NCBI GenBank assembly: GCA_020912385.1
Contig: CP087210.1
Coordinates: 2,728,001 to 2,792,000, forward strand
Source: Neofusicoccum parvum
Taxonomy: Eukaryota; Ascomycota; Dothideomycetes; Botryosphaeriales; Botryosphaeriaceae
Length of the DNA: 64,000 bases
Reading direction: 5' to 3'
Part shown: one piece after another, positions 1 to 10,970 of the stretch
Layout: each line of letters opens with the position of its first letter
Numbering within the stretch: position 1 is the first letter of the stretch
Notes under the pieces: model-generated
Database searches by the model: none
What the model saw: the letters and a program-made list of their open reading frames with translations, nothing else
What the model was told of the DNA's origin: nothing
Position numbers and translations under genes: made by a program

Positions 1-1182
1 CACGTCCCTGACCGTGGCGCGTGGTAGCGCTAGACGGAGCACGCAGAAGTACCGGAGGCATTCGCGCACCAAGGCGGTGATGTACTCGACCTTGCCCTCG
101 TCCTGGGGGTCGCACAGCGGGTCGGCGTCGGCGGGGTATACTTTCCTGATCTCGGCGATGGCCTTATTCTGGATGTCCTGACGCTGGGCGAGTAGAGCAA
201 CGCTCCACTGGACGAGAGTGGTGATGGTATCGAGCCCACCGGACAGCATGGTAAGAGATATGGAGGTCAGTTCCTCCTTGTTGAGGGAAGCTTCCTTGTC
301 GAGGATGACGTTTGCTTGGATGCACGGCTTGTGAGTGCCCTCGGCCATGCGCTTGTCGAGATCGTTGTTGAGGCGGTTGAGGTAAACATCGCGGCGGTCG
401 CGGACTTCTTTACTACGCTTCTTGGCCCACTGGTCGAATGGGTTCCACCGGAGAATTGGAATGTAGTCCTGCAGGTTGCCCGTCGTGCTGCGGAACCGCG
501 AGATGTCCTCCTCGACCTCGGTGATCTCAGCAAACATCGGATCATCGCGAGATCCTAGGCGAGTACCCCAGTTCAGCGTAAGGGAGAGCGACAAGCTGAG
601 CCGCTGGATCATGGGCATGGGGTCAACGCCCGCGGAGCCGCCTGAGCCATATTCCAAGCCTTCCTTGACGAAGTCGCGGGTCTCGCGATCCAGGTGGTCG
701 ATGTAGGTGGCAATGCTGGGCTTGTTGAGGGCAGAAGCGGCGCCCTTGCGGCGACGCTTCAAGCTCTCATTGAAGGGGCTAGTGCCGATGGTGGTGCCGG
801 CTGTGTTGCTAACGACCTTGTGGAAAGTATGGAAGACTGGGCGGCTCGACAGAGCCTGGCTGTTCTTGCCGAAGAGATCGCGCGCTGCAACGGCGCTGTT
901 GACCACGATGACTGGCACATTGCCAAGCATTATCTGGTATACCGGGCCATGCTGCTTGCTCCACAACCGGTATTGCTCCGCCGCATTGACTCGGATCTGG
1001 TGGATGTTGCCGACCAGGGGTAGACCTGTGGGTCCTGAGAAGCCCGGAATGCGGACACGTAATCTCGTAAACTCAGTGGCGATGACATAGGCTAGAAAGA
1101 GGAGGACCGGTGCGAAGAAGGCCGTGCGGAGGGGGTGCTCGAGCGCCTGGGTCTCGACGAAGTGGACGACGTCAGCGATCAT
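1..1182 (-). CDS. Cytochrome P450, CYP504-like (phenylacetate hydroxylase type), 3' end cut off
   Basis: An open frame of 394 codons starts at the ATG at 1182 and runs off the window edge without a stop or an intron. It opens with an N-terminal membrane anchor (about residues 18-36), then a Pro-rich hinge (PGFSGPTGLPLVGN). The oxygen-binding I-helix (SGGLDTITT, about residue 315) and the K-helix ExxR (ECLR, about residue 376) are present; the haem cysteine loop lies beyond the edge. The overall look (PVFHTFHKVVSN, SPFNESLKRRRKGAAS) is that of fungal CYP504 enzymes, which hydroxylate phenylacetate on the way to homogentisate in the ER. Family placement is from memory and not searched. Another CYP of aromatic metabolism is possible. 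Confidence 0.85.
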   Translation of the reverse strand, partial: MIADVVHFVETQALEHPLRTAFFAPVLLFLAYVIATEFTRLRVRIPGFSGPTGLPLVGNIHQIRVNAAEQYRLWSKQHGPVYQIMLGNVPVIVVNSAVAARDLFGKNSQALSSRPVFHTFHKVVSNTAGTTIGTSPFNESLKRRRKGAASALNKPSIATYIDHLDRETRDFVKEGLEYGSGGSAGVDPMPMIQRLSLSLSLTLNWGTRLGSRDDPMFAEITEVEEDISRFRSTTGNLQDYIPILRWNPFDQWAKKRSKEVRDRRDVYLNRLNNDLDKRMAEGTHKPCIQANVILDKEASLNKEELTSISLTMLSGGLDTITTLVQWSVALLAQRQDIQNKAIAEIRKVYPADADPLCDPQDEGKVEYITALVRECLRYFCVLRLALPRATVRDV

Positions 1183-1850
1183 GGTGGGCGACGGGTGCAA
1201 GCGTCAAACCGGAGCGAGTAAGCGGGTGCTGTCGATGCAGTTCCAGCAGGATAGTGACGGAGGCGCTCATATAGATGCGCGGTCGCCAGCGGAAACATTG
1301 CGCTTGGGACGAGGTTACGACGACAACGTACAGTCGAACCCGAGGCTGGCCATTGGATGCTTGCATCCCTGCCGCCAACCCCGCTGATTGGCTTTGCAGA
1401 TTGCGGGGAAGAAACTGCGGAAATGCGCCGCCCAACCAGCGGAATTGGCGCGGCACGAGGCTTCTCTCGGCAACACCCTTCTTAGGTAGCCGAACCCACT
1501 CGGTGTCCTTTGTGCGGATTTCGAGGCGTTGATAGGCCGATGAGAGGGTCGGCAAGGTGCTTAGTTCATTTGTTCAGCACAGTCTGTTCCGACGGAATCT
1601 GCCCGAGTGCTCCTGCTCCGAGTTCTGCACGATGTGAAGTGCAAAGACAGGCATAGGACCCAACTCATCGCAACGAGGAAAGCCAAAGAGCGCAGTTCTT
1701 TTATTTTTTATGATGGAGCCATCTAATTAGTATGTACAGCACAGGGGTATCTCAATTGAAGGGCATGAAAACGATCAAAGTCAAAACAGCACGCACCAGC
1801 GCCTCCCCTTTCCCCAAACCCCACCACAGCAGAAGCGAAGGGCACCAAGA
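1183..1850. promoter_or_regulatory. Promoter of the CYP504-like P450 plus 3' flank of the MYST gene
   Basis: No convincing gene lies here. A TATA-like element (CTATATGAG read on the minus strand, about 1266-1274) sits roughly 85 bases upstream of the P450 start. The rest is unremarkable. Confidence 0.35.
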
Positions 1851-3655
1851 TCACCAGTTCCATGTCCTCGACGAGGCCGTAAACACGGGCGGCTTCCACT
1901 GCAGTTTGTCCGCATCAATGGCGCGTTTACCCTTGATCTTCTCCTTCTCTTTCTGGCGGTTCCGCTGTTCGACGACTGCGTCCGTGACGACGATGACGTG
2001 CTGGTTTTTCTGGAGACTGTGTCAGTATTTTCCACTTAAAATCAGACGTGGGTACCCACCGAATAGCGCAGCATATTAAGATTTTGCAGAGTATGCAGCA
2101 CGTCGTTGGTTGTCATGGCTGTCAGTGCACCCAACTCTTCGACATTTGCGTCGGCTCGGCCGTCCAAGAGCAAGTCGACAATAGTTTCCTGCCAGTAGGC
2201 ACGATAGCCAAGTAGACCCAGATCAGAGAGTGGTTTCTCTGGGCTGCCAAGCTTGCCTTCACGCTTGGACAGCTCATAGGAGAAAGCAATGAGAAGCTTT
2301 CCAAACCCCTTGCGCTGGTATTGCGGCAGGGTCAGAATACACGCAACGTTGTATCCTTCAGCGCTCTCCTTTTCTTTCGAGAAATACCCCACCAAATGAC
2401 AACCGTGCTCATCACGAGTGCACATACAATAGAAAAGGAAGGGGTCGACATCGTAGTAGAGTGTTTTGTGGTCGAGGAATAGCTTGGACAGTAGACAGAG
2501 GTTGCGACACCACGTCCTCTGCCTTCTGCCGTCAATCTCAAAGAAGCTGACGTGGTCATCGCGGTAGATCTCGTTGCCCGGCGGATGGAACAGCTCGCAC
2601 TTTGTGCGGTGCCGCTCGAACTGCTTTTGCTCGCAGAAGTAGCCCAGGCAGAACTCGCAGATGTAAACCATGTCGGTTTCGGTGAACTCGATTGGGTAGG
2701 GCGAGAAGTACCATGGCTCGACTTCGAATTCCCCCATCTGGATGCGCTCCAAATTGCGGACGCGGGAAATTTCTGTCTGGTTCTGGGTCATGGAGCCAGA
2801 TGTACGGAGTTTCTCGATCTCGTCCTCGCGCGAAAAAATCTCATTTGGGATTGCTTTGGCAGCAGCAGCAGCATCCTGTACGTCGACGAGGTCCATCTCA
2901 TCATCATCGGCGCGGGGAGTCTCGCCTTCAGCGAGTTCAGTGGAGACAATGGTGAGGGAGTCCTTGTTCTCCTTGCCGCCAGCAGTGGAGGGCTGGGGGC
3001 GCTTGCCGGGGATGTTGGCTGATGTCAACTCGGGCCCAGGGGTGGCGGAGATTTCGCGATCGAGCTTCGAACGCTGGCGCTTGTTGTTCTTAGAAGACTT
3101 CTGAGAGTCATTCTTGGATGTCTGATTCTTGCTGGCGGATGACTTCTTCTTGTCGGGCTTCTCTGGAGCGGGCCACTCAACCTCACGGGAGAGATCGAGA
3201 CGCTCTGCAGCCACCCATTCGTCCAGACGCTTGTTGAACTCTTCATAGTGGACATAGAAGCGCGGTTTGCCCTGACGGTGTTGCATGGAAAGAATTTCGG
3301 CTTTGCGTTTTTCGCCATCCTGCGGGCGTTAGAACGAAGCACCGATAAATAGTAAAACGAGACGCGAAGAACAAGGACCAAATGAGGCATGAAGAAGGAA
3401 AAAGAAGAAACCAAGAAATCAAGAGAATTTGTGGCAGTAAAGGCAGCGGAAAGAGACGCAAAGAAAACAAGCGCGGTGGGCAGGCTTGGTGGTAACATAC
3501 CTTCTCGACGAACACCTTCACGCCAACCCTATGCAAGTGTCAGTGCACCGCGGACAAGTCGCTGGGTCACGGGCGGCGACGACTCACCTCAGTTGGGCCA
3601 GGGTGGCATAGCCACGCTCAACGGCCTCGGGCGTACCGGTAGGCTCATGCGACAT
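1851..3655 (-). CDS. ESA1: MYST-family histone acetyltransferase, Esa1/KAT5 type
   Basis: Four exons: 3655-3588, 3528-3501, 3319-2060 and 2009-1851. They join in frame to about 504 aa, the usual length of fungal Esa1. Exons 1-3 encode a Tudor-knot chromodomain ([19 protein letters not shown]). After a lysine-rich linker comes the MYST domain. It has a C2HC finger ([11 protein letters not shown]...H...C), the autoacetylated lysine context ([12 protein letters not shown]), a catalytic Cys ([14 protein letters not shown]) and the acetyl-CoA loop (QRKGFGKLL). The C-terminus [14 protein letters not shown] is typical of the family. By family it is the catalytic subunit of NuA4/piccolo, acetylating histones H4 and H2A in the nucleus. 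It is head-to-head with the Rex4-like gene, 409 bases apart. Without the last intron the protein would end early at 2042. Confidence 0.95.
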
Positions 3656-4064
3656 GTCGCGAGGTGCCACAGAAGATGCGAAGCTGCTGCTCGAGAGCTG
3701 AGGATTATGGCGATGGGAGCGCGATGATGCAGTCGCTCGCAAGTCGCGGTGCTGGTGGTGAAACGCGACCGTGAAAGCGCGACCGTGGAGCGCCAGCCGG
3801 ACATTCTGGGTGGCGATCGGCGCGTCGGCGTCTGCCAAGAAAGAAAAACCGCCTCCGCGCCTAGACCCTGCCGCACGTGATGGTGCATGTCGTCGCCCGT
3901 CGAAAAGTTTCGAGGTGCTGCAGCTTCAACACCACTGCCCGTGCAATCCGAGAATTGTATTCTGCTACTGTCGCAACGCGTCTTCCAAATTGCTCAACAG
4001 GACGCCAATTGCCCATCCTCTCTCTGCCCTTTCCAGCGCCCCGCAGCGGCAGCGCCTGCGGATG
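3656..4064. promoter_or_regulatory. Shared promoter region between the Esa1-like and Rex4-like genes
   Basis: About 410 bases separate two divergent start codons (3655 on minus, 4065 on plus). No clear TATA box is visible. The open frame continuing upstream of 4062 on the plus strand is low in similarity to anything and is probably 5' leader. Confidence 0.5.
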
Positions 4065-5066
4065 ATGGAGCTTAAGGATCTGTCCAGCAACTGGAAGAAG
4101 CTGCAACAGAAGCTGCAGGGTAGCACCGACAAGAAACCCGCCCTCAAGCGCAAGAGCCCGAAGGAGGACTCATACAAGGTCACAAAGCGGACGAAGCTCA
4201 ACTCAAAAGCGTCACGGTCGGGTGCCAATTCCACGTCGGTTTCCAAGAGACGCAAGATGGGCTCCCTGGTCTCCACCGAGCAGTCCGCAACGGACGGCAC
4301 GCCCTCCTCGACCGCCCGGCCTTCCGCAACCCTCGCCCTCTTCGCCGAAGACCACGACATCCCCGTCGCCGACGTCGCCGCCGCATACAACCTGCCCTCG
4401 TCCTCCCGCACCGCCCTGCCAACCACCACCACCAACCCCGCCGACGTCCCCAACGCCGGCCTCACCCCGAACATCACACCCGGCAAATACATCGCGCTGG
4501 ACTGCGAGATGGTCGGCGTCGGGCCGACGCCAGACCAGGACTCGCAGCTCGCGCGCGTCTCGATCGTCGACTTCCACGGCGCGCAGGTGTACGACTCGTA
4601 CGTGCAGCCGCAGCTGGCCGTGACCGACTACCGCACGGCGGTGTCGGGCATCACGCCGGCGCTGCTGCGGCGCGGCCACGCGCGCCCCTTCGCCGACGTG
4701 CAGCGCGACGTCGCGGCCGCGCTCGCCGGCCGCATCCTCGTCGGCCACGCGATCAAGAACGACCTGAGCGCCCTGATGCTGTCGCACCCCAAGCGCGACA
4801 TCCGCGACACGTCGCGCCACCCGGCCTTCCGGAAGCTGAGCATGGGCAAGGCCCCCGCGCTGAAGCGCCTGGCGAAGGAGTACCTGGGCGTGGATATACA
4901 GGGTGGGCAGCACTCGAGCGTGGAGGATGCGAGGGCTACGATGCTGCTGTTTCGGAAGGAGAAGGACGCCTTTGAGGCGGAGCACGCGAAGAAGTGGGGG
5001 AGGCCGGCGGCGGGAGGCGGGGATGGCGGGGCCGCGAAGAAGAAAAAGAAGAAGGGGAAGAAATGA
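4065..5066 (+). CDS. REX4: RNA exonuclease 4 (Rex4-type DEDDh exonuclease)
   Basis: A single exon of 333 aa. I chose the start at MELKDLSSNWKKLQ because homologues begin this way; an adjacent ATG at 4062 is equivalent, and the frame stays open further upstream. A basic N-terminal part with nuclear-localisation-like clusters precedes the exonuclease domain. That domain has ExoI (ALDCEMVGVG), ExoII (LVGHAIKNDL) and ExoIII (HSSVEDARATM), the DEDDh acidic residues and His. The C-terminus is a lysine tract (KKKKKKGKK). By family it acts in nucleolar processing of pre-rRNA around ITS1. The first half of the coding strand is C-rich and the last 200 bases are G-rich, a pattern repeated in other genes of this window. 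Confidence 0.93.
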   Translation: MELKDLSSNWKKLQQKLQGSTDKKPALKRKSPKEDSYKVTKRTKLNSKASRSGANSTSVSKRRKMGSLVSTEQSATDGTPSSTARPSATLALFAEDHDIPVADVAAAYNLPSSSRTALPTTTTNPADVPNAGLTPNITPGKYIALDCEMVGVGPTPDQDSQLARVSIVDFHGAQVYDSYVQPQLAVTDYRTAVSGITPALLRRGHARPFADVQRDVAAALAGRILVGHAIKNDLSALMLSHPKRDIRDTSRHPAFRKLSMGKAPALKRLAKEYLGVDIQGGQHSSVEDARATMLLFRKEKDAFEAEHAKKWGRPAAGGGDGGAAKKKKKKGKK

Positions 5067-5416
5067 TGGGGTGCTTGTGACGGAGGGATGGAAAATGAGG
5101 CAATGGACCGTTGTTGGTCGCTGAGGATGCATCTGAGACGGATCTTGGAGGAGGAGAAAAGTTATGATACCCCCAGACAATTATACATCTTTCGGAGCTA
5201 CCATTGAAGTAGCTCAGCATCGCAAAACACACCCTTGCGGTTATGGTCCACGGTCTGAGGCCGAGAGGCTGAGTCCGTGTTTGTTTGGAGAAGGTGTTCA
5301 TTGGCAGCGAGGACTAAGGATCTCCGAAAATCCTGCCATATTGTTGTCTCCGTTCTGCCCCCCGATTTACTAACCTTGCTACCTTCAACTCCGCAGAAGA
5401 TACGGACGAGGTCAAG
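5067..5416. other. Convergent intergenic gap
   Basis: This gap lies between the 3' ends of the Rex4-like gene and the minus-strand gene that ends at 5417. It presumably holds both 3' UTRs. I see no coding potential or repeats. Confidence 0.4.
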
Positions 5417-6107
5417 CTACAGCAGAGGCTGTTGGTTCCTTTCGTACTCCTCGATTTCCTCCTCAATGTCCCTGTAATGGGACACGCCATTCTCATCCGG
5501 CTTCTCATCCTCCTCAAACATCTCCACCACACTCGCCGGATGTACCGTCAGCAAGCCTGTGACGGCGCCCACGGTCCGCATTGGCACCCTCCAGCTCCTC
5601 CAGGTCTTGACCGCCTGCTCTTCATCCCACACGCCCTTCTCGTTCAGCTCCTCCGGCATCTCCCAGTCATGGTACATGACGACAGCCGTCTTGTCGCCGG
5701 CGCCCCGCTCGTCCAGCACCACGAAGACGAACGGGTCGAACTTCTTCAGCCGCGTCTCGGGCGGGATGGCGTCGGACGCCATGTAGTCGACGTAGAACTC
5801 GCTCAGCTGGTCGACCGTCCAGTTGGCGAACGCGGACTCGAACGGCTCAACCGCTAGTCCCGACCCGCTGGTGTAGCCTGACTCGAAAGGCCCGTCGGGT
5901 GGGGGCGCGTGGTCGAGCCATACGAGGGGCTGCGTCGCGTTGCGCAGAAGAGCCCAGGAGGCGAGGGCGTCTGGATGGCGCAGGACCTCTTGGAAGAAGG
6001 TGTCGAGGACCTGGGTTGCGTTAGTGCGCGTCGATTGAAGTGGTTGAGGAATGGGGACATGCCCCCGTGGAGTTTTGCAGGGTGGAGAAGATGAGGAAGT
6101 TACTCAT
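5417..6107 (-). CDS. Uncharacterised acidic protein, about 212 aa
   Basis: Two exons, 6107-6063 and 6010-5417. The downstream exon is clear: LDTFFQEVLRHPDALASWALL, then a run with FVVLDERGAGDKTAVVMYH, ending in an acidic tail (YRDIEEEIEEYERNQQPLL). Its acceptor (ACCCAG) has a good branch site (GCACTAAC). The only frame-keeping donor gives a 52-base GC-AG intron (GGGG|GCATGT) joining MSNFLIFSTLQNSTG to VLDTFFQ. I do not recognise the family. There is no signal peptide, membrane segment or known motif. The 5' exon is less certain than the rest. Confidence 0.6.
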
Positions 6108-6948
6108 TGCTGAAGATTGGCGTGGTCGGTTGCCGCTGTCAATGTTTGCCACCAGAGCAGCGTTTGTATTTAAAAAGTAGTCGACCTGCGTTGCAGTGGA
6201 TCAGTAGGCTTACTGCCTTTGCATCAGGCAACAAAGCGGCACCGCACGTCTGCAGGAATCAATTCCCTGCAGCGATCACGTGCTATTCAGGCAGCACCAC
6301 CCTTTGGAGAAACCCGCGGAACTCCGGATCAAAAGCAAAAAAGCAACCGAAGCCCATATGCTAGTGTGACAGCCAGGGTTGATCATGGCTGCCTCCGATC
6401 AGCGGTGCGAACGGCCCATTCGGGAAACCCTTGACTTCCAAACCACGGATTTCGATACTTTGAGGTCCAGTAGGAACATCTTACTACCGGTCATGCTAAG
6501 AGACTGGCTTGGTCGATAAAGGTATCTTCGCATTTGATCCGCAGCTCCATCCTAATTATGGTACAAGGAGGGAACCTGTCAAGCCAATACTTGACTGTGT
6601 TTTGTAACTGTATTGCAGCGCCCAATCAGTCACCCAGCTTTGAATGATTTCCTCAATAGATTCTCTATAAAATCAAGGGGGTGGGGTCTGCGGTACAGAT
6701 TCAGTCTCACCTATGAGTGCAAGGAATCGATGCGAGTCGCCCTGTGAAGAGCATGATCTACACAATGCCGTAAGACGATGAAGTCGCCAGAAGTTCCGAA
6801 AATAGAGTATGAGGTAACAGACAAGGAAACGCCGCGCTCGTGAAAGTTGAGAGAGGCTAGATGGAGAATAGAGGACAAACGCTATCATGCTGAGACCACA
6901 GACTGCCCTTCTCTACCTAATTACCACGCATTACCTCTTCCCTCGTAA
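6108..6948. other. Intergenic region, no gene seen
   Basis: This is the upstream region of the uncharacterised gene (a weak TTTAAATAC element on the minus strand at about 6166-6176) and the 3' flank of the cyclopropane-synthase-like gene. There are no plausible exons. Confidence 0.4.
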
Positions 6949-8575
6949 TTACAACGGCACATCCTCCATCATCTCTACAGCGCCCTCCCTTCCTACCGTG
7001 ATGATCACATCGCCCAGCGTCTTGGCGCGGAATCCTGCCTCGCAGTACGTGAAGTAGTATTCCCACTTCCGCCTGAAAGTCTCGACGTCTTTCTTTCCCA
7101 TGGCCTGGCCGCGCCTCTCGCTCTCGACAAGCAGCGAAGGCTTGATACGTTCGTCGAAGTTCTGCATGAACTCCTCGCGCCAAAGCCGCAATGTCTTCGC
7201 ATAGTGCGGACCGATGTTCTCAATGTCGTCAACGATAAGGGTCTTGCGACTGCCGGCATTGATGGAAGCGACAAGCTGAGAGACTGTGGGAAGGTGACCA
7301 CCGGGGAATATGTAGCGGCGAATGAAGTCGTCCGAGGAGGCATAGGCGTCATAGCGCTGTTGGTGTCAGTGTCAGCACGATGAGACAAGAGGTTCCGGGA
7401 TTAGAAATGTGTGGCACGTGGGGTTTCTGCTTCTTTGCTCTGCCTCCCTCCCACAAGAAGATTCCAGGGTTTGAACTCACTGTTTCGGGCATTGTTATGC
7501 ACTGGAAGACCGCAATGCCGCCATCCTTCTTCAGTAACCTGTTCACACACTCGAAATACGTAACCAGGAACTCCTTCCCCACCGCTTCGAGCATCTCGAT
7601 GCTTATAATTTTGTCATAAGCACCATTCTCGTTTTGTGGAGGAGGCAGTGCGCGGTAGTCGCACAACAAGACCTCAATCCGATCCTCAAGACCTGCGTCA
7701 CGAATGCGCTCTTCGGCAAGCTCCTTCTGCTCAGTGCTCAACGTCAGACTGGTAACACGACAGCCTGTTGTTTGCACTGCACGAATAGCAAGGCTGCCCC
7801 AGCCAGTACCGATCTCAAGCACATGATCCGTCGATTTGAGGTGTGCATTGGAAATGAAACGGTCCAATTTACGGATCTGCGCGGCCTCCAACGACTCGCT
7901 CGCGGAAAGTGGCGAGGATTTGGGAAGCCATATTGGGCACGAGTAGGTCATGTCGGGTGACAAGAAAGCGGCGAACATGTCGTTACTGATGTCGTAATGC
8001 GCAGCGATGTTAAGGCGGGCATTGGAGAGCGTGTTCGTGGCGCGCGCGAGGCCTGCCAGGTTCGTGCTGAGTGTGGACGTGATCGTTGAGCCATCGGAGA
8101 GTTCCTCGCGATTGAGAATGAAGAGCTGGAGCACCGAATGTTAATTGAGAATTTTTGACGGCTGTCAACCCTCGCTGCTTTACCTCAAAGAAAGCGGTCA
8201 AGTTCGGGCAAGATACCTCGCCTAGCATGTAGCTCTCTGCAAAGCCCTGGCGTCTTCATTAGCCGTCCTGTCGGTGCGCAACTTGACAGCGGCCGGCGCA
8301 AGACATACCATGTCCGCAAAGAGCATCATTCGAACCCAAAACGCGTCTTTATGCACGCGCAAGCTTGTCTTTGGTACGCCATCCAGGTTCTCAGAGCTCC
8401 CACAGAGCGTCTCCTTTCCATCCGCATCCACAATGTCCAGACGTCCTTTGCGCATACGCGTGAGGACTCCCAAGACGGCACTTCGCGAAAGCGTTACCAG
8501 CGGGCCCCAGGCCATGTTGCCGGCATAACCGCGCAGCGCATTGAAGCGCGACGCTAGAGGCGTTATAATTGCCAT
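6949..8575 (-). CDS. Cyclopropane-fatty-acyl-phospholipid synthase-like methyltransferase
   Basis: Four exons join in frame to about 460 aa: 8575-8309, 8246-8184, 8125-7481 and 7356-6949. The first 110 residues resemble the N-terminal lipid-binding part of CFA synthases. The catalytic domain begins near NIAAHYDISNDMF and has the SAM-binding loop VLEIGTGWGSLAIRA. SIEMLEAVGKE and a C-terminal YYFTYCEAGFRAKTL follow, all typical of the CFAS / mycolic-acid cyclopropane synthase superfamily. By family it transfers a methyl or methylene group from S-adenosylmethionine to unsaturated acyl chains of phospholipids or related lipids. The exact product in this fungus is unknown. The start is the only ATG that keeps exon 1 in frame with a clean GTATGT donor. 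Confidence 0.88.
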
Positions 8576-9689
8576 TGAGGTGCGACTACGGTGCTTGGGC
8601 GTGGTTTGTGTTGAAGCTCGCCACGAGCATGCGCACTCAGTTTGGACGGCAGAAATGGCGCGACGATGACGATGTGACTTGCGATGACCTCGAAATGGGA
8701 CTCTCCTCCCGCCGGCTCGGTGCGACAGGTGTTGAGGAATGCTGCGCGGGGCAACGGCGGGGAGAGACAGTGGAAAGACAAGAACAAAGGGACTTTCGAC
8801 AACGACGACGCGGGGCAGCTCAGGTACTGCGGGAGGGAAAAGTCGCGAGCTACGCAGGAGCGGGAAAGAAGATCCCTGGGCTGCATTTACCCTAGGGCGC
8901 CGCTCGCGCCTCGGAAGCACATTCTGGCACAGGTCCGCGGCGGACAGACAGACCCCCGGGCGGTGGCATGGTTGGTGGGGCAATTGCTGAGTGAGAGATA
9001 CGTCGAGTGACCGGAAGGGTGGGCTATTTGTCGCATCGGGCGTAGGTTGGCGGACAGAGGTGTCTTTCCTCCAGCCAGGCCTTGCCGTTTGGAGCTTGTC
9101 AATGACGTTTGCGGGCTCTCAACTCGGGGCTGGGACTTTCAAAAGCTCCGGACGCCGCATCGCCGCGTCTTTGTTGGCTTTGAACACGACGTTTGCTTGT
9201 CCGAAGGCTGCTGAGTGGCGCATCTTCCTGCCAGCGATGGCGGACGCTGGAGTGGCGATCAATGGCAGCTTGCGACGACCGTTATGCTGAGGGCTGCAGG
9301 CTGCGGATGGAGGCGATCCGGTGGCCCCTGCCGGCACGATGCGGGGAGCTCTGTCGATGGCGGCGCCGAATGTACCAGCGCGTACCCGCGCACACCGCCG
9401 CACACATGCGCTCCGTCCATTCGCGTCCGGAGGGTTGTACCGGTCAACGGTTCGGGGCTTCCGGGGGAGTCGGGCAGCAGCTCGTGCAGCAGTGGTGAGA
9501 CGACGAGCGTTGGCTTGCGACAGGAAGCTTCGCCGATCGCAGAGAAGAAGCTTATCTTATCGCGCCCTGCCGATCCCTCCCGCGGTCTGTGCGCCCTCGT
9601 CCGCGAACGCGACGCGCCGATTCGACGCGTCTCCCGCGCTGGACGCTTCTCCAACATTTCCACCACCACGTCGCAGTCCGCCGTCCACC
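8576..9689. promoter_or_regulatory. Divergent promoter region, CFAS-like gene and RNase H2C gene
   Basis: 1.1 kb separates two divergent starts. It is GC-rich, and several open frames cross it on both strands. None has a recognisable domain, introns that help, or agreement between strands, so I read it as regulatory and leader sequence. Confidence 0.4.
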
Positions 9690-10315
9690 ATGTTGTCCGT
9701 CCAGCGCTCCGCCACCCATGCCGGGAAGTGCACTCCCAACCTGCTGCCCTGTCGGATCGAGCACAGCGGCCCTGTCAACGCGGCTGATCGCTATTGGCGA
9801 GCTGAGAAGGAGGACGGTGCGCTACAAAAGCAAAAAGGAGGGACCGGCCACGGCTGACGGCGCTTTGCAGATGGCACGCGGACAGCCTATTTCCGTGGTC
9901 GCAAACTGCGCGGTCGCAACCTTCTGCTACCTGATGGCTACAGAGGTGCGTGATAATTGCTTATTAGAGAGTGGACCGTGGCTGATCCCGGCTCAGGCGC
10001 CGTCGTGAGCAACACCAGCAAGGTCGTCCCGCAGTCCGAGGCCGAACGGGAAACAGATGCCGATGAGGAGGACGACGACCAGCGGATTGAGGTGCGCATA
10101 ATGGAAGAGGTGGGAGAGTTCGACGAAGTGGTGGTGTGGGGACACGAGGTTGCGCCGGATAAGACGGAGGATCCATACTCGAAGGGCGTCAGCGAGTGGA
10201 TAGCTTTCGCCGAGGCGGTAAGTTAGCCTGGAAATCATGCTCAGCTGAGGCTGATCTGGTTCAGATGCACACATCGCCCGAAGAGGACAGTGCTTCAGGG
10301 ACAACAAAATCGTGA
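9690..10315 (+). CDS. Ribonuclease H2 non-catalytic subunit C (Rnh203-like)
   Basis: Four exons encode about 157 aa: 9690-9816, 9871-9945, 9997-10217 and 10265-10315. Key family signatures sit across splice junctions: LLPCRIEHSGPVNAADRYW, then TRTAYFRGRKLRGRNLLLP and GYRGAVV. A C-terminal part with VRIMEEVGEFDEVVVWGHE follows. These are hallmarks of RNase H2 subunit C, which with subunits A and B removes ribonucleotides from DNA in the nucleus. Without splicing the first exon would stop at 9857, so the intron assignments matter. The stop is only 35 bases from the convergent DUF4385 gene, so the 3' UTRs probably overlap. Confidence 0.88.
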
Positions 10316-10350
10316 GAGCTGTTGGCACGTCGTGGCGCATAGCATCCCGT

Positions 10351-10970
10351 TCAAGCTGATCGCTGGAGTTTTGGCGTTGTCGGCTGGATTGATGTTCCGT
10401 CTTTCTCCCTCTTCTTCTTCTCCTTGTCCCATTCTTTCTGTTCTTTCTGAAACATTTCTTTTTTCTTCTTATAGCCCTCGTGATCGCGGCATTGATTCCA
10501 CACTTCACGAAAGATTTCGGAAGCCTCGAGCTTGTCTTTCGCATCCTTGTGCGTGGAGCTCTTAGGTAGCTCGGCGCCATTGGCCTTGCTGTACTTGCGG
10601 CCACCGGCGTGGTTGGCGTAGCGTTTGGCCCGCGTCATGCCCTGAACAGTGTCTCTGTCAGCATTGTAAGACACTGTCATGCTGGTGAGATATGGACTTC
10701 GCATCATCTGCTGCATACCATCTGGATGAACTTCCTGCACATGTCCATGCCAACGAAGTCGTCTTGCCGGTCGTACTCCTCAAACCTCGCCCACAGTTCT
10801 TTGGAACTCTGGCGAGCCACATCCGGCGTTCGAAAGCGCCAAAGCGGCAGAAGTGCAGATTTGTACGGCTCAAAGGTCAGCACGCCCTGCTCGCCTCGAG
10901 CGATGCGATAGCTCATGAGGTGGTCATAGGCAGGTTTGGCAGGTAAGGGAGCTGAGGAGGTAGGCGCCAT
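10351..10970 (-). CDS. DUF4385-family protein, about 180 aa
   Basis: Two exons, 10970-10719 and 10641-10351, with a 77-base intron. The core reads YKSALLPLWRFRTPDVA, then DFVGMDMCRKFIQM continuing across the intron into GMTRAKRYANHAGGRKY. These match the conserved core of DUF4385, a family of small cytoplasmic proteins found in bacteria and fungi with no settled function. The C-terminus is lysine- and glutamate-rich, with a likely charged helix (KKKKEMFQKEQKEWDKEKKK). It is convergent with the RNase H2C gene and divergent from the Trm12-like gene. Confidence 0.85.
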
